From NCBI GenBank assembly GCA_947172415.1, contig OX359195.1:4501501-4565500 (forward strand): a stretch of 64,000 nucleotides of DNA, in the 5' to 3' direction. This DNA comes from Chondrosia reniformis. Lineage: Eukaryota > Porifera > Demospongiae > Chondrillida > Chondrillidae. The notes beneath the pieces were generated by a model, which saw nothing but the letters and a program-made list of their open reading frames with translations, was not told where the DNA came from and made no database searches. Both the position numbers and the translations under genes were made by a program. Shown one piece after another: positions 22,404 to 37,400 of this stretch (positions are counted from its first letter, which is position 1; each line of letters opens with the position of its first letter).

Positions 22404-25400
22404 CTAAAACAAAAGTAATAACATGACCTATGGAATTATTTGTGACTCTAAAAGCAAAAGGGGCATTTTCGCCTGTAGCAACATGTTCAGAATTAACACT
22501 TGTGGGAAAGTAGGCAAAACTAATAGAAGCTACAGTACACGTCACAAGTTCCTTACGGAATTCCGCAGATTACCAGATACGAAATTCCGTACTTTTCCGA
22601 GCAGCAAGGTTTGAGAGTCTGCGGATTGACTGAGGGTAGCCGCGGAACGTTCCGCAAAGTTCCGCAGGAGGCTCAAAAAAGGATTCGGCTGAGTATCGGT
22701 AATTACCGCATACGTTCGTGGATAGTATACTTACGATTACGGCCCTTTACGGTGGTCGCAGGAAAGGTCAATCGTAAGTATACTATCCACAAACGTATGC
22801 GGTGATTACCGATACTCAGCCGTACCTATACGCACTAATAAAACGTATTAAACCATGGATAAAGTCATAATGATATCGTCTTGAGAATTATGGCAAGATC
22901 AGGACAATTCGAAGTCCCGCACGTTCCTCGGATTCATCCGTCTCAGAGTTCCGCAAGTTCCGCACGTTCCTCGGATTTGTCTGATTAAGTTCCGAAAACG
23001 TGCCTCAGATTTCGGAAATCGTGCCTCGGTTTTCCGCAATCGTGCCTCGGTTTTCTGAGTGGACACTCAAGGAATTCCGCAACGGATTTCCGAGGATTTC
23101 TGCAAAATTCCGTAAGGAACTTGTGACATGTACCGTCCTTAAAAAACACCATGCTGTTCAACATTCTGAACCATGAATCATGACTGTAAAGAGCATCTTT
23201 TAATGTCATTGTCTTACCGAGTTGCACAAGTAAAAAATCATTTAAAGTAGAAAGTGTTACAATTTTGGCCAGGTTTGTTTCAAAATGCCAAATCTGATTT
23301 GTAACAGTTCTGACACTTCCATTCATTACATAGAACTATAGAAATTCCTTTGAATGATATCAAAAATGCAATTTCCATTGAAAACTAAATTTCCTGTTTC
23401 ACACGGACTGTAACATTTATGTATTCCAGGTTATTATTTTAAAAATGTTTGACTACCCATATATAACAAGTTCCCTATCAGGAATGGTCGAAAAAACATG
23501 GCCACCCCATCCAATGTATTATCAAGCAACACATAATAAATCACCAATGCAGCGATTTTCCGTTATATTCAGTTATTTGCAGCCATTCATGCACACTTTC
23601 TAAATGCCAAAACACATTTGAATGCCCTGCAGCGTTCAAAAAGCAGTTAACTCGGAATAGGCCCATTTCAGTAATTCATTTTTTTCATTATCTTTTTTTT
23701 CAACTGGACTAGCGCTAACATGCAAACTTATGCGGGCACGTTTCTGAACTAGGGAATAGACAGCCCTAAGTCCATATACATTCTACATGAAGCATGCTAA
23801 TTGTGAAAAGCGAAAATTATGGTCTTCTCAGCCGGCATTTTTAGATAAGAGATCATGGTTTTAGGCATATTTTTCGTGAGACATTATTTTGAGATTTTCG
23901 CCGTGAAAACTTTAAAAACTAATTTGAAGAAGTAATTTTTACAAGAAAAATGGGAATACAAGTAAATAAAAACATTTACAAAAGCAATGTTAGAAGTAGG
24001 AATGGCAGTTGTTCACTAGTACATCTGCAAAACGTATCAAAACAAGACAGTGATTATATGATAAGGTAACCATTCCTACTTTTTCACCCAAGCACAGAAG
24101 TGTAAGGTTAAGTTACTTAAATTTCAGTATATTTGCAACTTCTGCATAATTAGCCTTATCACAAAATCACTGTCTTCTTTTGATACCCTAAGCAGATGTA
24201 CTAGTGAACACTACCATTACTACTTCTAACATCACTTCTGTAAATGTTATTATTTACTTGTACATGATCATATTAGAACTACAAGGATTCTTCAATCCAA
24301 GTTTTTCAATTAGGATTGAACTACGACTAACTCTATGATAAGCTTCGATGAGTGAAACTTTGACTAAAAGTTTCTGTTGCTAAGGTAAGTAAAGGTGTTA
24401 CAGTACGTGCCAAAAGTAATGTCTATACGCGCGAGATTTGATACTGTAAATCTAGGAATTTCTTGTTCTCTATCGAAACAAATTACCATTAATAACACAT
24501 AGTGCTTTGATAACTAAATGAATTTAACAACTCGTTCCGAAGGTAACGTAAGTTGTATGGCTATGGGTAGTTTAAACATCATATCTAACTACAATCAACT
24601 ACCCTCGACTCTAGGAGAAAGTTCATTTGTTGTTCTGTCAGTGCTGACCAAGTTTTTAAACTTCTCGAAATTTCGGGTAATACGATCTTCGAATATGAAC
24701 TTAATTTCCGTGTGTACCGTATATCCACCAACAGGTGTTCATTTATTTATTTCCTGTTTGTAAACCAAATTTTCTTTTTTACATTTTCACACTTTACAAG
24801 TTCTAAGAAAAATGAATTTCTTTCTTGTAAAATTTGGAGCAACAGGATAGAACATACGAGTCAAAATACTTTATATAAAGGTAAGGTTTGTTCTACATTG
24901 AGATTTAAGGGCATCTAGACATTCAATATGTCACAAAGGTTTGTAAAGACACTTCTGTGTCTAAAAACACACCTAAAAATGGTTGTTTTTCCATCTGTCT
25001 CCAAATATGGGCTCCAGCCTGTGGCTTAACAAGACTGGGGAGGGCAGCCTTATTAGTGTGGTCTCTGTGAGTTGTAGAGAAACCAGGAGGTGGTTTTGAA
25101 GCTGCAAAGACAGACAAAACAGAACTATACTTACCATACTACTTAACAATTCATTCTATACAGGAAAACAAAAACTAGTGTTTATCTTGTGGAAATAAAA
25201 CACTCGAGAAATAGCATATTGTATTGCAAGTATACTACGTACTGTACTGACTGAAGGTAATGGTACCATTTCCCGCGAGGGCACAACAATCACTTTATGA
25301 GGCCTCACGTGGCCTATCACTGAATTATTACCTTGACGTTGGCAAGGATATGATCGAAGCGTTGATTATACCATCTTGTGTAGACACAGTCACAGCTTTT

Positions 25401-28400
25401 CTGTGCAATTGCTCCTTCACGTATATCACATAACTCGTAATTACCTTTAATTCTGGTCAACATATCGTTAGATTTATTCGTATGCAACTTTTAAAATTCG
25501 GTACGTCTAACATCATCCTGAGTAACAACAAAAATGGCAATTGGATAGCAACTGGTTCACCTGCAGCTGAAGAACAAATTTTGAACATCGTTAGGATTAA
25601 GAACATATTAAAGACCAATGAAGCAGCCAAGTAGTTCGAATTAATTCGGGGGGCGGCATAAGTTTTTAAACTTGAAATACTTGTTTTGATTAGTATTAAG
25701 GTTTACAAGTGACCAAGATGGACAAGTTTCTCAAGCGTGTTGCTGACCCCATATAGAGATAGAAGCTGCCACAAATGTGATGTTTAAAGAAGCAAATATC
25801 GCTGTGACAGAGGAGCTGAAAAAGCACATTGAAGCACAAGTGTGGAGCAGAAGGTAATCATATTTATACTGCTAGCAAAACATCCATGCATCTTGTAAGT
25901 TGCTAATATTAAATTCCGCTACATAGGGGTAAAATCCAGTTTCGCTAACTTTTGGTCCTGCTAAAATAAAGGGATCTACAGTATTCCACCCCAATACAAA
26001 GTCATTCTCATTATTCTGGTCACTATGAGGGTACCCTGATAGCAATGCACTCGGGTTATCGTGGTCAAAATCAAAGGAACCCAACGGAAAATTGTTCACA
26101 CTATCCTTATGGTCACTACAGCAGGAGTCAAATTAGTAGCAATCACATTATCACTTTGACAGAAGACCAATTGAAAGTCACCTATGTGACATTTTTACTG
26201 TCATCAATGCAACTCCAAGAATTCAAATGGCTGTTATTCATATTATCCTGAAGGTAGAATTCCACACAGCTGTAGTTCACATGCATGTGCATGTGAGGAT
26301 TATCCTATAGCTTACAATAGGACCCCGCAAGGCAGCCACCACTCAATTCATCCAAGACAGTTGGTTCCATCTATCCATCTAACAGTGCCATCAAACACCT
26401 CTTCAGAATTAAATGACGGGATACATTTGATAACAGTATTGGAAAATCCAGGAAGCAATAGTCCAAAAAGAATCCTTTCATCGGTAAAAGACAATTGTTT
26501 CTATCAATTGTATATATACAGTGCAAGTTACAATACACTGGTACCTTATGACTGTTCCTTAGGGATAGGCTGCCTTATAGCGATCAACACGTAACAAGCG
26601 ATAATTAATAAAGAATTTTCGTTTTCAATCGTTAAGAGTGAATGCGTCATTTAGTGTTATCGGTTACACACCGGAAGGAATTTAAAATCGTCCATTGTTA
26701 AATTGGTTATAGCATCCTTTGGCTTAATTGATTTACATATCGTATATAATCATCTCGCTTCGTATCATTGTCTTATAATCGTCTCACTTCGTATCCTATT
26801 AATGTTTAATTTAATCGTCTCACTTCGTACGTATTGTATTATACAATTAATGTAAAGCTATAAAATGATTCACTTCTCTAGCTTTCGTCGAATACTTACT
26901 TTTTACGTACCTTTTGTTAACGAATAATTCGTATGCAGCAACTCTTGCAAAGCCGCAGTTGAACTTCAGAGCAATCTGATTATCGACTGATATCCCTCTT
27001 GCCTTTTTGGGGGGCATAATCTTCTCTGTTGTAGACGAAAGTTCGAAAATTGGCGATCCTTAGTGTGAATAACACCTTACGGCGATCCTCGATCACTGCG
27101 TCAACATACATACATACAACCATGTATACCAGTTACACAACTTAGGATTTGCGCAATATTAACATCCGGCTATAAAATTTCACCGTTTGCGTTTCAAATG
27201 TGTAAATCATCCCATGAATAAACTTATTTGCTAATGAATATGATTTAAATGTTAAGAAATGGCGTCTGTTGCAGAAGTGAAGGAAAATTGCCTATGCGCT
27301 TAAGTTAGAAGATCCTCATAGTCGCGTAGTCAGCTTCAATGGATTCAGTGAGTGTCATTTAGTAAGAATTAAGAAGTCCGTTTGCGTCTGAGCTTTATTA
27401 CCCAAGATATGAAAGATTAAATAGCATTTACTAATCAATTAAAAGTGTATTTTCACAGTTTTCTTCTCAACGGATGGGCGAATCGAAACGGACTTCTTAA
27501 GTTTGTTAGAATACATTGTAACCTTTCCAATAAAGTATAGAACGTAGTTCTAGCGTTTTCCTAGACTAAGCGCATAGTGTCTGAGAGTTTTAAAATCGGC
27601 CCTTTTTAACACGTTATATCTTCGATATTGGTTGTTCAATCTCGCTCAAATTTTTAATTTCGCTGACATTTAAATAAGCACTTCGATGTATACCAGTTTA
27701 AGTTAGCAAATTGTTTCTGTTAGAACGAAACTTGCTTTTAAAAGTGTTTATAAAAAAACGTAAAAACAGGCAGATCAGTCATATGGCACCTGTGTATACT
27801 AAGGTAATCTAAATAATCTAAATAATTAATTAATTATATATATATATATATATATATATCTTTCCGTAACATGAAGCCGTACAACGTAATTGGGAAATGA
27901 ACACAATATAAGGGGCTGCCTATGGCAGCCCCTAACAAGAAAGAGCTGAATCAAACTGCACAGGTGACCAGGGTAAGAAAATGTTGTCTCCAAGTAGAAG
28001 ACATGGAAGCCATTAAAAAGCTATCTATTTTGTGTACCCAGTCAAGCCTGGTGAAACTGACAAGGACACATGGAAGAAGTACAAGGTGGCTATAAATGAG
28101 AGTTGCCGGCGAATAAATAGACAGTTTCATCCATAAACAAGCTTGTTTTATTGACTATTATTCAACTATTACGTATAAACGTTTTTATATAGTATTCTGA
28201 TATTTTTATAATATACTAACATATAATATTGCATAAAATAAAATACAAAAATAACTTATACATAATAATAGATAAATAATAAACATAAATTAATGTAACA
28301 AGTCATAAGTTCTCTACTCTCGTGTGATTCCACCTTCTCTTGCAATTGCCTTTGTTAGAACCACATGGACATGTGAAATATATTACTGACACTAGTTCAC

Positions 28401-31400
28401 TGTCATACATTCGTTCCAAAATTGCTGGATACCTTTCACCAGTTCATCATTGTTCAGTGGTTTCAAATTCCGAGGCAGTAAATGTATTAATTCCTTCTAC
28501 ACTCTTCCTATAGGGTTTTTGTCTGCACTACTAGCAGGTGTCTTCCACCAGTTGATTCCCTTTTCTTTGTAAAATGCCTGTGAGACCTTAAAAGTATGTT
28601 TAGGGTCATTATCTTGAATGAACCTATATCCATCCTCAAACCTTTCTAAAAAGGTAAAAGGTGTGCTTGCAGAATTTTGATGTACAATTCTTAATCCATG
28701 ATGGAATCAAAGATACAGATCTTTGTTGCATCTCTTTTGGAGATACGTACCCGCCCACACATTCACTTTAACAGCAAGCTTTGGTGCAGGCTTCAATACA
28801 TGCTCTTTTCCAACTTTCACTTTCATGTTCTGAGCATATCTTGTTAACTGCACAGAACTTTCATCTGTCCATATGACATCATCAAATGTATCTTCACTTT
28901 CTAAGCATATTTTTTGGAAAATTCTACCCTTGTTTCTTTATTCTTTGCGGATATCATGGGTCCAAATCTTGTCCTAACAACCATCCACTTCAGCTTTGTT
29001 CTTAAAAACTTCTCCTAGTCAAAACAGGCACCTTTAAGTTATAATTCTTGTGCAGCAGATAGGATAATTCCCTTGAACTTAACTCATCATCGTGTATAAG
29101 CTAAGCTTCAATAAACAATTCCATTTCTGCAGTTATCCTGGAAGGTCTTCCGTGTCTATGAAGATCCTGGAGTCCCAATTGCAAGTTCCAACGGTAAAAC
29201 CACTTCCTAACAGTCATTACAGTAGTTTCAATACCTTCTACTTGAAGCTCGGTAACCATCTTAGAAGGGGTCATTCTTAGCTTCTTTAGCGTCACGATTC
29301 TCTATCTACTGTAAGCCGACAAATGCAAAGGCATCTTTGAAGAGAATTATAGCAATTCCTGGACAAAATGAATAATTTGCATATCTTCAGAGGCTGAGAA
29401 GTATTTTAGTTCTAAAATGCCGACGAATAAACGATCTTTTCTTAGAGGTTTACTACACTTTAAGACAATTATGAATTCTAGCGATTAACACCCTAAAAGG
29501 TGTCTATAAAATGGACCTTTGCGCGATGACTTTACAACGGATAGAAAGCGCACGCGAGTCTTTGATACCGTTACTTTCAATCAGTGCTGTAGGTAGGTGT
29601 GGCAGTATTTGAGCTTGTACTTCATAAAATCATTGCACGACAGTGATTGAAGTGAAAATAACTCTACACTGACACATGCAGTGCTGAAGATAACAATCAG
29701 AACATGAAAACAATCTTGCACACTGACAACATTGTAATCTAAAATTCCATAGCAGCAAAGTTTTACTTGGAAATTGGCTGGTGGCTATTGTATTTTTCAG
29801 CAGTGCACATGTATTTTTAACTTGAAATACTATATTTAGTATTTACTAAGCATTCCATGAACATGCATACGAACATACACACCTTTTGACTGAATTGCTG
29901 TTTGCTTACTCCAATTATCTGATGAATCTCTATTCTGTTTTAACATTTCACTATCTTCAGCCTCCACAGCCTCTCCCTGCCTGGAAGACCCCCAGGTGTC
30001 TGATACAGTATTTTGAGGGATATTCATCGAAGGTGGCACAGGTAAAAAGCAAGTTGGCAATGGTGAATGCAGCTGTTTTCCTTCACTAGGACGTTGAAGG
30101 TTAACTTTATTGGGAAGCTGCTGAAGTCTATTCCCTAATTAAAGGACATTTATAAAGAAATCAGAATACATTAATATTGCTAGTTAACAACATATGGAAT
30201 GAATGAAATAGTGACCATAACTATAATTGTAACTGTTTGCAATTGTGTCCTATCCATTATACAGGTCAACCCAAACACTAACAGACCCAGAAATATAATA
30301 GATCAAAGAAAAATGCTAGCCCTGGTCAATCGATTCCATTGAGATGTACACACTTACAGATACTACAGAAAATACTTGTAGGCTTAAAAATCATTCAGAA
30401 TAATGAGGGCATTCAAATGTGTGGCTGATAACAATAATAATGGCTTAATACAATAATAAAACTATAATGCTACATTCTAACTCATGTAATACATAGATCT
30501 AGAAATAGGTGATAGTCTAAAGACTTTAACCCTTTTCCGTCCATGTTACAGTATCTTTGTTACCCCCCTTACCGCCTGATGACCACTTTTGTGGCTTGAC
30601 AGTAAAACTTGTCTAGTCTAACCTTTTAAAGGTCCATTTTCATCTTTAATAATTGTAAAGTCCTCCAACTAAATTTTGCTCAAGTTATTGAGAACAGCAA
30701 ATACTGTAAAACCAAAAAACGCTAAGGTAATAAATTCTTCTTTTAGATGACCATTTTGAAAATTTTTATAACTCTGAAAATGTTCCGTAAACGTTCTTTT
30801 TCGTTAACACTTGTGTAATCTATATACCTACAAAATATATTTCTTCCCTTTATAATACAGTTGTACTATGGTTTAAACCTATAATATTTTAGCACTATTG
30901 ATACATTTAAATTTTGGAGAGATTGTACGATTACAGTAAATCCCATTAATATGGAGTCCCTTTTATTTAGCGATTGTAATGGTATCAGTAGAATAGTGGC
31001 CTTTAAATATTGCGATCAGGTTTTACAAGTATTTTTTTTAACAGCAGCTTTGTTGCTAGAAAAAGCGGCAAACTTGCTAATCTTTGCGCAAAGTTCAGGA
31101 TGGTGTGAGCTTGGTCGCTTCCTTCGCAACTCTACCAGAATCTTATTATTTACTTCTCGGACTTCTGCTTCTCTGCGACTCTTTACCTCTGACAACCGAT
31201 ACAACCACATCTTGACAGTGACATGACGTGACTTGCATACGTACCATTAATTTCGCGATTCCATACTATACGCACAACTCGCTTTAATAAAGGGACCACT
31301 TTAATTTTGGGATATACAGTATTTAACTTTGTGAGCAATAATGGTCTAAAGACTTTTGAGCCACAGAAGTAGTGTTCAGGCGGTAAAGGGTTAAGCACAC

Positions 31401-34400
31401 AAAAAGAAATACTTCATATAGATCATCTACGTATGTACATATGTACCTTCAAAGTTGACATTAATTCCAGGGAGCATAGCTCTCAATCCTTCTTGCAAGT
31501 CTTCCTAAGTAGGAATATAAAAATAATACACATTAGCACTCAGTGATACAAAACCTAGTAAAGAGAACCTTTGCATCCTCTATGAAAGCTTTATACAAAG
31601 GTTACAAAGATTACATTGTTTCTTCCTCCTCCTTTGAGCCAAGTGTGCAGTGTGTGGTAATTTGATACTTCAAATTACTCATGTATTATCTCTTATAATA
31701 AAAACAGTACTACTTAAGCAGTACCCTAAACTTAAGGAATATATGTAGAGAATAATTATTACTTTTGTTAAAATATGGGCAATTTGTGACTAAATAGGAT
31801 TGGAAAACTAATCACTTAAAGTGAGATACTAAGTAAAAGCTGGCAGTAAGTAACAGTAAAATCCTACTAAACAGTAACTTTTAGTAATATATATACTAAA
31901 AGTAAACATTATTAAAGAGAAGCCTAATACTACACATAGCATAACATTTGAATAAGAAAATATGCATCACCTACATCTTCAGTATCCTTGCTTGATTTCT
32001 CTTCGCAGAGAGTTGTAGGGCCGAAGTTAACATAAGACTCTGATGCCATTCTCTGTTTTTTCTCAGCCTCACTTAGTCTCATTTCGGATAGCATCTCTCG
32101 GACATCAGAGGGACCAGGTGCTACATCTACATAAAGGGGATTATCCCTAGCTAATTATGATTTTTATCTGGTATTTAAAAAAGTATGTACCGTATGTAAA
32201 TAGAAAATTTTCCAACTTTAAAAACTTTGACAAGTGCTTATAATAAATGTTTTGAAGTGGATTACTGTTTTCAGTATGACTTTAGCAACACCCAATACAC
32301 ATTACTGCCTCCCATATCGCTGGAAAATGAGCTACAAAAAAACCTGCAGTATTGCAGTATTGCAAACACTCACTGTGCTATTGTATTCTTACTTTTACTT
32401 AACTAACAGTACAAGCATACATTATGTATAGTGAGTTCATTGTTCAAACTGACTTATAGAATGAACTCAGCTCTAGCTTTAAATTTACACTTCACTCAAT
32501 CCTACAGGGTTTGTAGACCTAAGTCACTTCTACCAGAAGGTACGTGAGATTGAAAAATAAGTACATTTTTATAATGCAGATCTAAATATGCTGAACCTCT
32601 CTGTGTTCAATGTAGAAGTAATGTAGAAAAGCTTGGGACAGACAATAGTGCTGATAACTATGAATAGAATTGAACAAGAAGGATGATCAAAGAGGCCATA
32701 CACATCAGAACCGCACCATGCATGAACATGGATCAGGGGATGTACTTGGGACAACGTTATCGCCAACTAACTCATTAACACTCTATTCAGTCCACTCAGT
32801 AACTTAATCATTTCTATCCTCATTAATTATTCGGTGCACTTTTAACATCACCAGATGTCACATCCTTTCCTATTTAAACTGGCTTGTATTCTCTTTCCTC
32901 ATATATTGCTGATGAAGATCACTGGGTTGAAAAACCAGAATTAGTAAATTCATGTTGCTGACGTTCAATAAGGCTTTATTCTCATAATGATTGCAACAAA
33001 CACTCATATTTCTTTATAGTAACATAAGAACATAAGTGTATGTCCACTACATATTTCAAATTAGTGAATCCAGGATACCTGGACATGACCAGCAGTATTA
33101 CACTTATCCATGAAAATGTTTCATTTTAGTCTTTTTACACTGATTATCATAAACAGAATAAGTTGATTACCAAAGGTTAGCCTAGGCACTTACTAGCAGC
33201 TTGACTTTTGATTGAGAGACTTGGGATTTTAAAAGAATCTGTTTCAGGTGTGACCAAAGAGTCTGGCCAAGGGTCTTGAACTATAGTAAGATAGGTAGCA
33301 CAGTCAAAGCCAGATGATGATTACTTTAGCAACTGTCAACCAAAAGATATTTTCACAGATCTCACTTTGATCACTAGCTCTACTTTCTGCTTTAACTTGA
33401 GGTAGTCCTGGTGTAGCCCATGTGGTCCCTAGGCTACCTAAGGTCATTCCAGTAGGCCCATCTAGTCCAGCTAGTACAGACAACATATCATCTACAAACA
33501 TGAGCAAGTATCGTAGATTCACAACCACAATAAAGTCATAACATTTAAGAGTCAGTTAAAAGTCAAATTATGTCAGCTGGATCTAAAGAAGGATGACATA
33601 TATTCATGTAAGGAGTTAGGCAAGAAATCAACAATGAAACCCTTAGTGTATTCATGGTACCCTGATCTGTTAAAAAATAGAGTGGAAACCTATTACCAGA
33701 AATTCACTTAAAATGAACATTCTTCAGCTTAATGTAAATTACAACACATAAATGTGACCACTGAATAACTTTTGAACAACAAGTATTTCGAGTTTAAAAA
33801 CTTGTGGGGCTGCTGCCCTCCGCATTCGAACTACTTGGTTGCATCGTTGGGATTTAATATATACAGTGGCACTCAGAAGAAACTTTCCACTCGGATAAAA
33901 TGGCGACATCGTGTAACATTACATTTTGAAAATCAACCTGGAAATCATACAAAAAACGGCAGAAATAAATGAAAACTGGCGATATAATAGAGAATATTAT
34001 AAACAAAGTTTTTAACTAATATTTAGTGTGTGCATCTTTTGATTTAATTACAGAATATATTCTTTTGGGCATCGAATTTAACAACTTCACTAAACAGTAT
34101 TTTGAAGTGGATGTCCATGCTTCTTGTAGGGAATGGTACAAACTGTCCAAACTTGAACAACAGCTTGTTGCTTTGCCATCTTCTTTGGTGTGACTCAATC
34201 CAATTCGTCCCATAGATGTTCTTTTGGATTAAGATCAGGCGATTGTGATGACCATTTTATTAACTTGACGCCATTGCTAACAAGAAAGGACGAAGTTGCT
34301 TTTGCAGTGTGAATTGGAGCATTGTCTTGCTGGAAGACTCTTTCCCCTGGTGGAAATTCCTTAAGGAATGGCAAGAGATTGTCCTTCAACAGTTGGATAT

Positions 34401-37400
34401 AGCCTTGCGCACCACAATGGCCTGATCTTAATCCAATAGAGCATCTATGGGATGAATTGGACCGAGTCACACAAAAGAAGATGGCTGCTACAAAAAATGG
34501 CGGCAAAAAACATGGAGGCAGTTCAATCTATGCCAGCCTCTTTTTGGATTCTCTTACTGATACTTCATTTGAGTCAATGTACTTTTACTGCAATCAATGA
34601 TACTGACGTTCCGGATAACACTTGCTGTCCTCAGGACCAGCATATACTGACAGCTAGAAACCCTAGCATTGCTTCATGTATTTTCGCATGTAATAACACA
34701 TGGTGTCGACTGTTCATCATGCCAACAAGACGAAGATATATTTCCACTCTTTCCCTATTATTACTACTTGCCGGCAATATTGAATCCAACCCAGGACCCT
34801 TGATCAACAACAGTACTGGACGAAACTACCATCCATTGCGCTATTGCACAATTAATGCAAGAAGCGTAATGAATAAGTTACTAGACCTGCAAGCTTATCT
34901 GTACGGTAATCACTTGAATATCCTAGCCATAACTGAAAAGTTTTTGGGTCAAAAAGTAACAAATGGTGAGATTATTAGTTCTGGGTATAATGTCTTTAGA
35001 AGAGATAGGAATTGTCATGGTGGTGGGGTGATGCTCATTGTGAATGATAGCAGTCTGTTAGAAGGCAAGACCTTGAAAGTACTTGTGAACTTCTGTGGGT
35101 TGAATTGAACCTTAATCCCTCAAATTGCTAGTTGGAATATTTTACAACCCCCAAGTTCTGGCTGTGACCCTATTATACATCTCAGGGATTCACTAGCTGG
35201 TCTACCTAAATCTTTTACGATCTTGCTGACTGGTGACTTTAACTTACCTAGAATTAGAATCCACATCCCATCACCGCTGCCCAAGATGCACTACTTTTCT
35301 GTGATGTGGTAAACGACTTCTGCCTTAAACAACTAGTCCTTGCCCCTACTCGTTGTATCAAATAAACCTGACATTATAAAAATGTTGAAATAACCACAGG
35401 CCTACCAGGGTCAGATCATGAAGCAGTTTATTTTACTACCAATTTTAGTAAGCAGCCAGTTTTAATCCAAAAATGTCTGATCTACAACTTTAAGAAAGCA
35501 GATTTTACCATTTTTAGTAGTCCTCGGAGCAAGGTTCAGTGGGACACCTGCTACATTAGCTATTTTGTAGATGACTGTTGTACATGCTTTAAGGATCTAC
35601 TTCTGTCTCTTGCAGATCAGTACATACCTAAAGAACCTTTAGCCCTACAAAAACGTTTTTACTGGTTGTCAAGGGAAACCCTTAGTCTCATTTGTAAGAA
35701 AAAAGGCCAAACGTACCAACAATGACCACCATGTGCAGCAATATAAACGTTCGAGTAATCAAGTTCGTAGCCTCACTAGAAAGGACCATACTGAAAGAGG
35801 GTGCTCAGTGGATTGCTCAACCCATAACAAGGCAGTTTAGCATGCCACTCAATCAGGGAAATCTTCCCAAACATTGGATTTCTGCCAATATTACTCCGAT
35901 ATTTAAAAAGGAACCGATTACAGACCAATTAGCTTGACATGTATAGTAGTGAAAATGTTTGAGAGGCTGGTGTATAACCACATTAATGAGTTCCTATCTA
36001 ATGACCATAAATTGCATCCAAACCAACATGGATTTCGAAAGAGACACTCTTACCAAACGCAACTCCTTGAGACTATACATGATTGGGCTAAAGCTTTAGA
36101 TAGTTCATCTAGTACTCATGTTGTCTTCACTGATTTCTCCAAGGCCTTTGACTCAGTACCTCATTGTAAGCTACTGCTTCTGCTTGAGTGCATGGGTGTA
36201 GGAGGGCAGTTGTTACAGTGGATACAGAGTTTCATTAGTGGTCAGAGACAGCGAGTAGTAGTTGAACACTCTTGCTCAGCTAGAGTGGACTACCATAACA
36301 TCAGGTGTACCACAGGGATCTATTCTTGGTCCTTTATTGTTCATAATATACATTAATGATATTCCAGCAACTTAATCTTCTACAACTCGACTGTTTGCTG
36401 ATGATTGTACCATTTATCGTCAAGTGTCATCGCCATCTGATTACCTTCTTTTGCAGGAGGACCTAAATAAGTTATATGCTTGGTGTCAGAAATGGCAAAT
36501 ATCATTAAACACTAGTAAATGTAAAGTCATGTGTATCTCCTTGAAGAAACTTCCTCCACACTTTAACTACCAAATCAATAACATATCTCTTGACTGGGTG
36601 GACAACTTTAAATACTTGGGCATTACAATCAACAAGAAGTTGACTTGGTCTAGTCATGTTTTGGAGACATCTTCAAAGGCTTTCGCTCTCCTCAATTTTA
36701 AGGAGAACTATGAGAAATTGCAACAGAGTTGCAAACACCAGAGCATATATAGCTCTGGTACACTTGAATATGCTACTCCTGTGTGGTCCCTTCATGAGAC
36801 TAAAATGTTGATATACTTGAAAAAGTTCAGAAAAGAGCAGCTAGATGGGTGTGTGGAACTAGATGGGTTGCTAAGAGCCATTGCTGGTCCTCTACTTACG
36901 TTCACCTCTTACAGGGACTAAATTGGCTAACTTTATCTGATAGAAGGGTATTCCTTACCTGCTGTCAAACATTTAAAGTCATCAATGGTATTGACTGTAT
37001 TTGCTGTGAAAAATATTTTTCCTTCAAGACCAGAGCCTCAAGACAGCATGATATGATCTTAAATATACCACAATCTCATGTAAATGCCTAAAGATATTCA
37101 CATTTCATTAATGCACCTTTCATTTGGAACAAATTATCAGCTTAAATCAGGGCCGTACATAACTTTTTTGGAAGGGGGGGGCAATCATCTCCATATCCAC
37201 ATCCATGTCAATCCTCGATCGTCAGTTGTGCTGAGCTGTTGCAATGGGCACTTCTTGGACCAAAATCACCACTATAACAGGTACACGTGTACCCTGCATG
37301 CGTATGCGCATAAATTATGTGCAGCTAAAAGTGTGCATTATTTAGAACAGTGAACAGCGGTACTTGTGCGTATGTATATACCCGGAAGTTGGATGTCGGA

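Noticed and set aside
31016..31210. Charged minus-strand frame as a CNOT4 exon
   Set aside because: It lies inside an inverted-repeat element, and exons 12 and 13 already join in frame without it.
34452..34560. The ATG at 34452 as the true LINE start
   Set aside because: The first residues overlap a Tc1 transposase tail in another frame; the native start is more likely one of the ATGs near 34495-34535.
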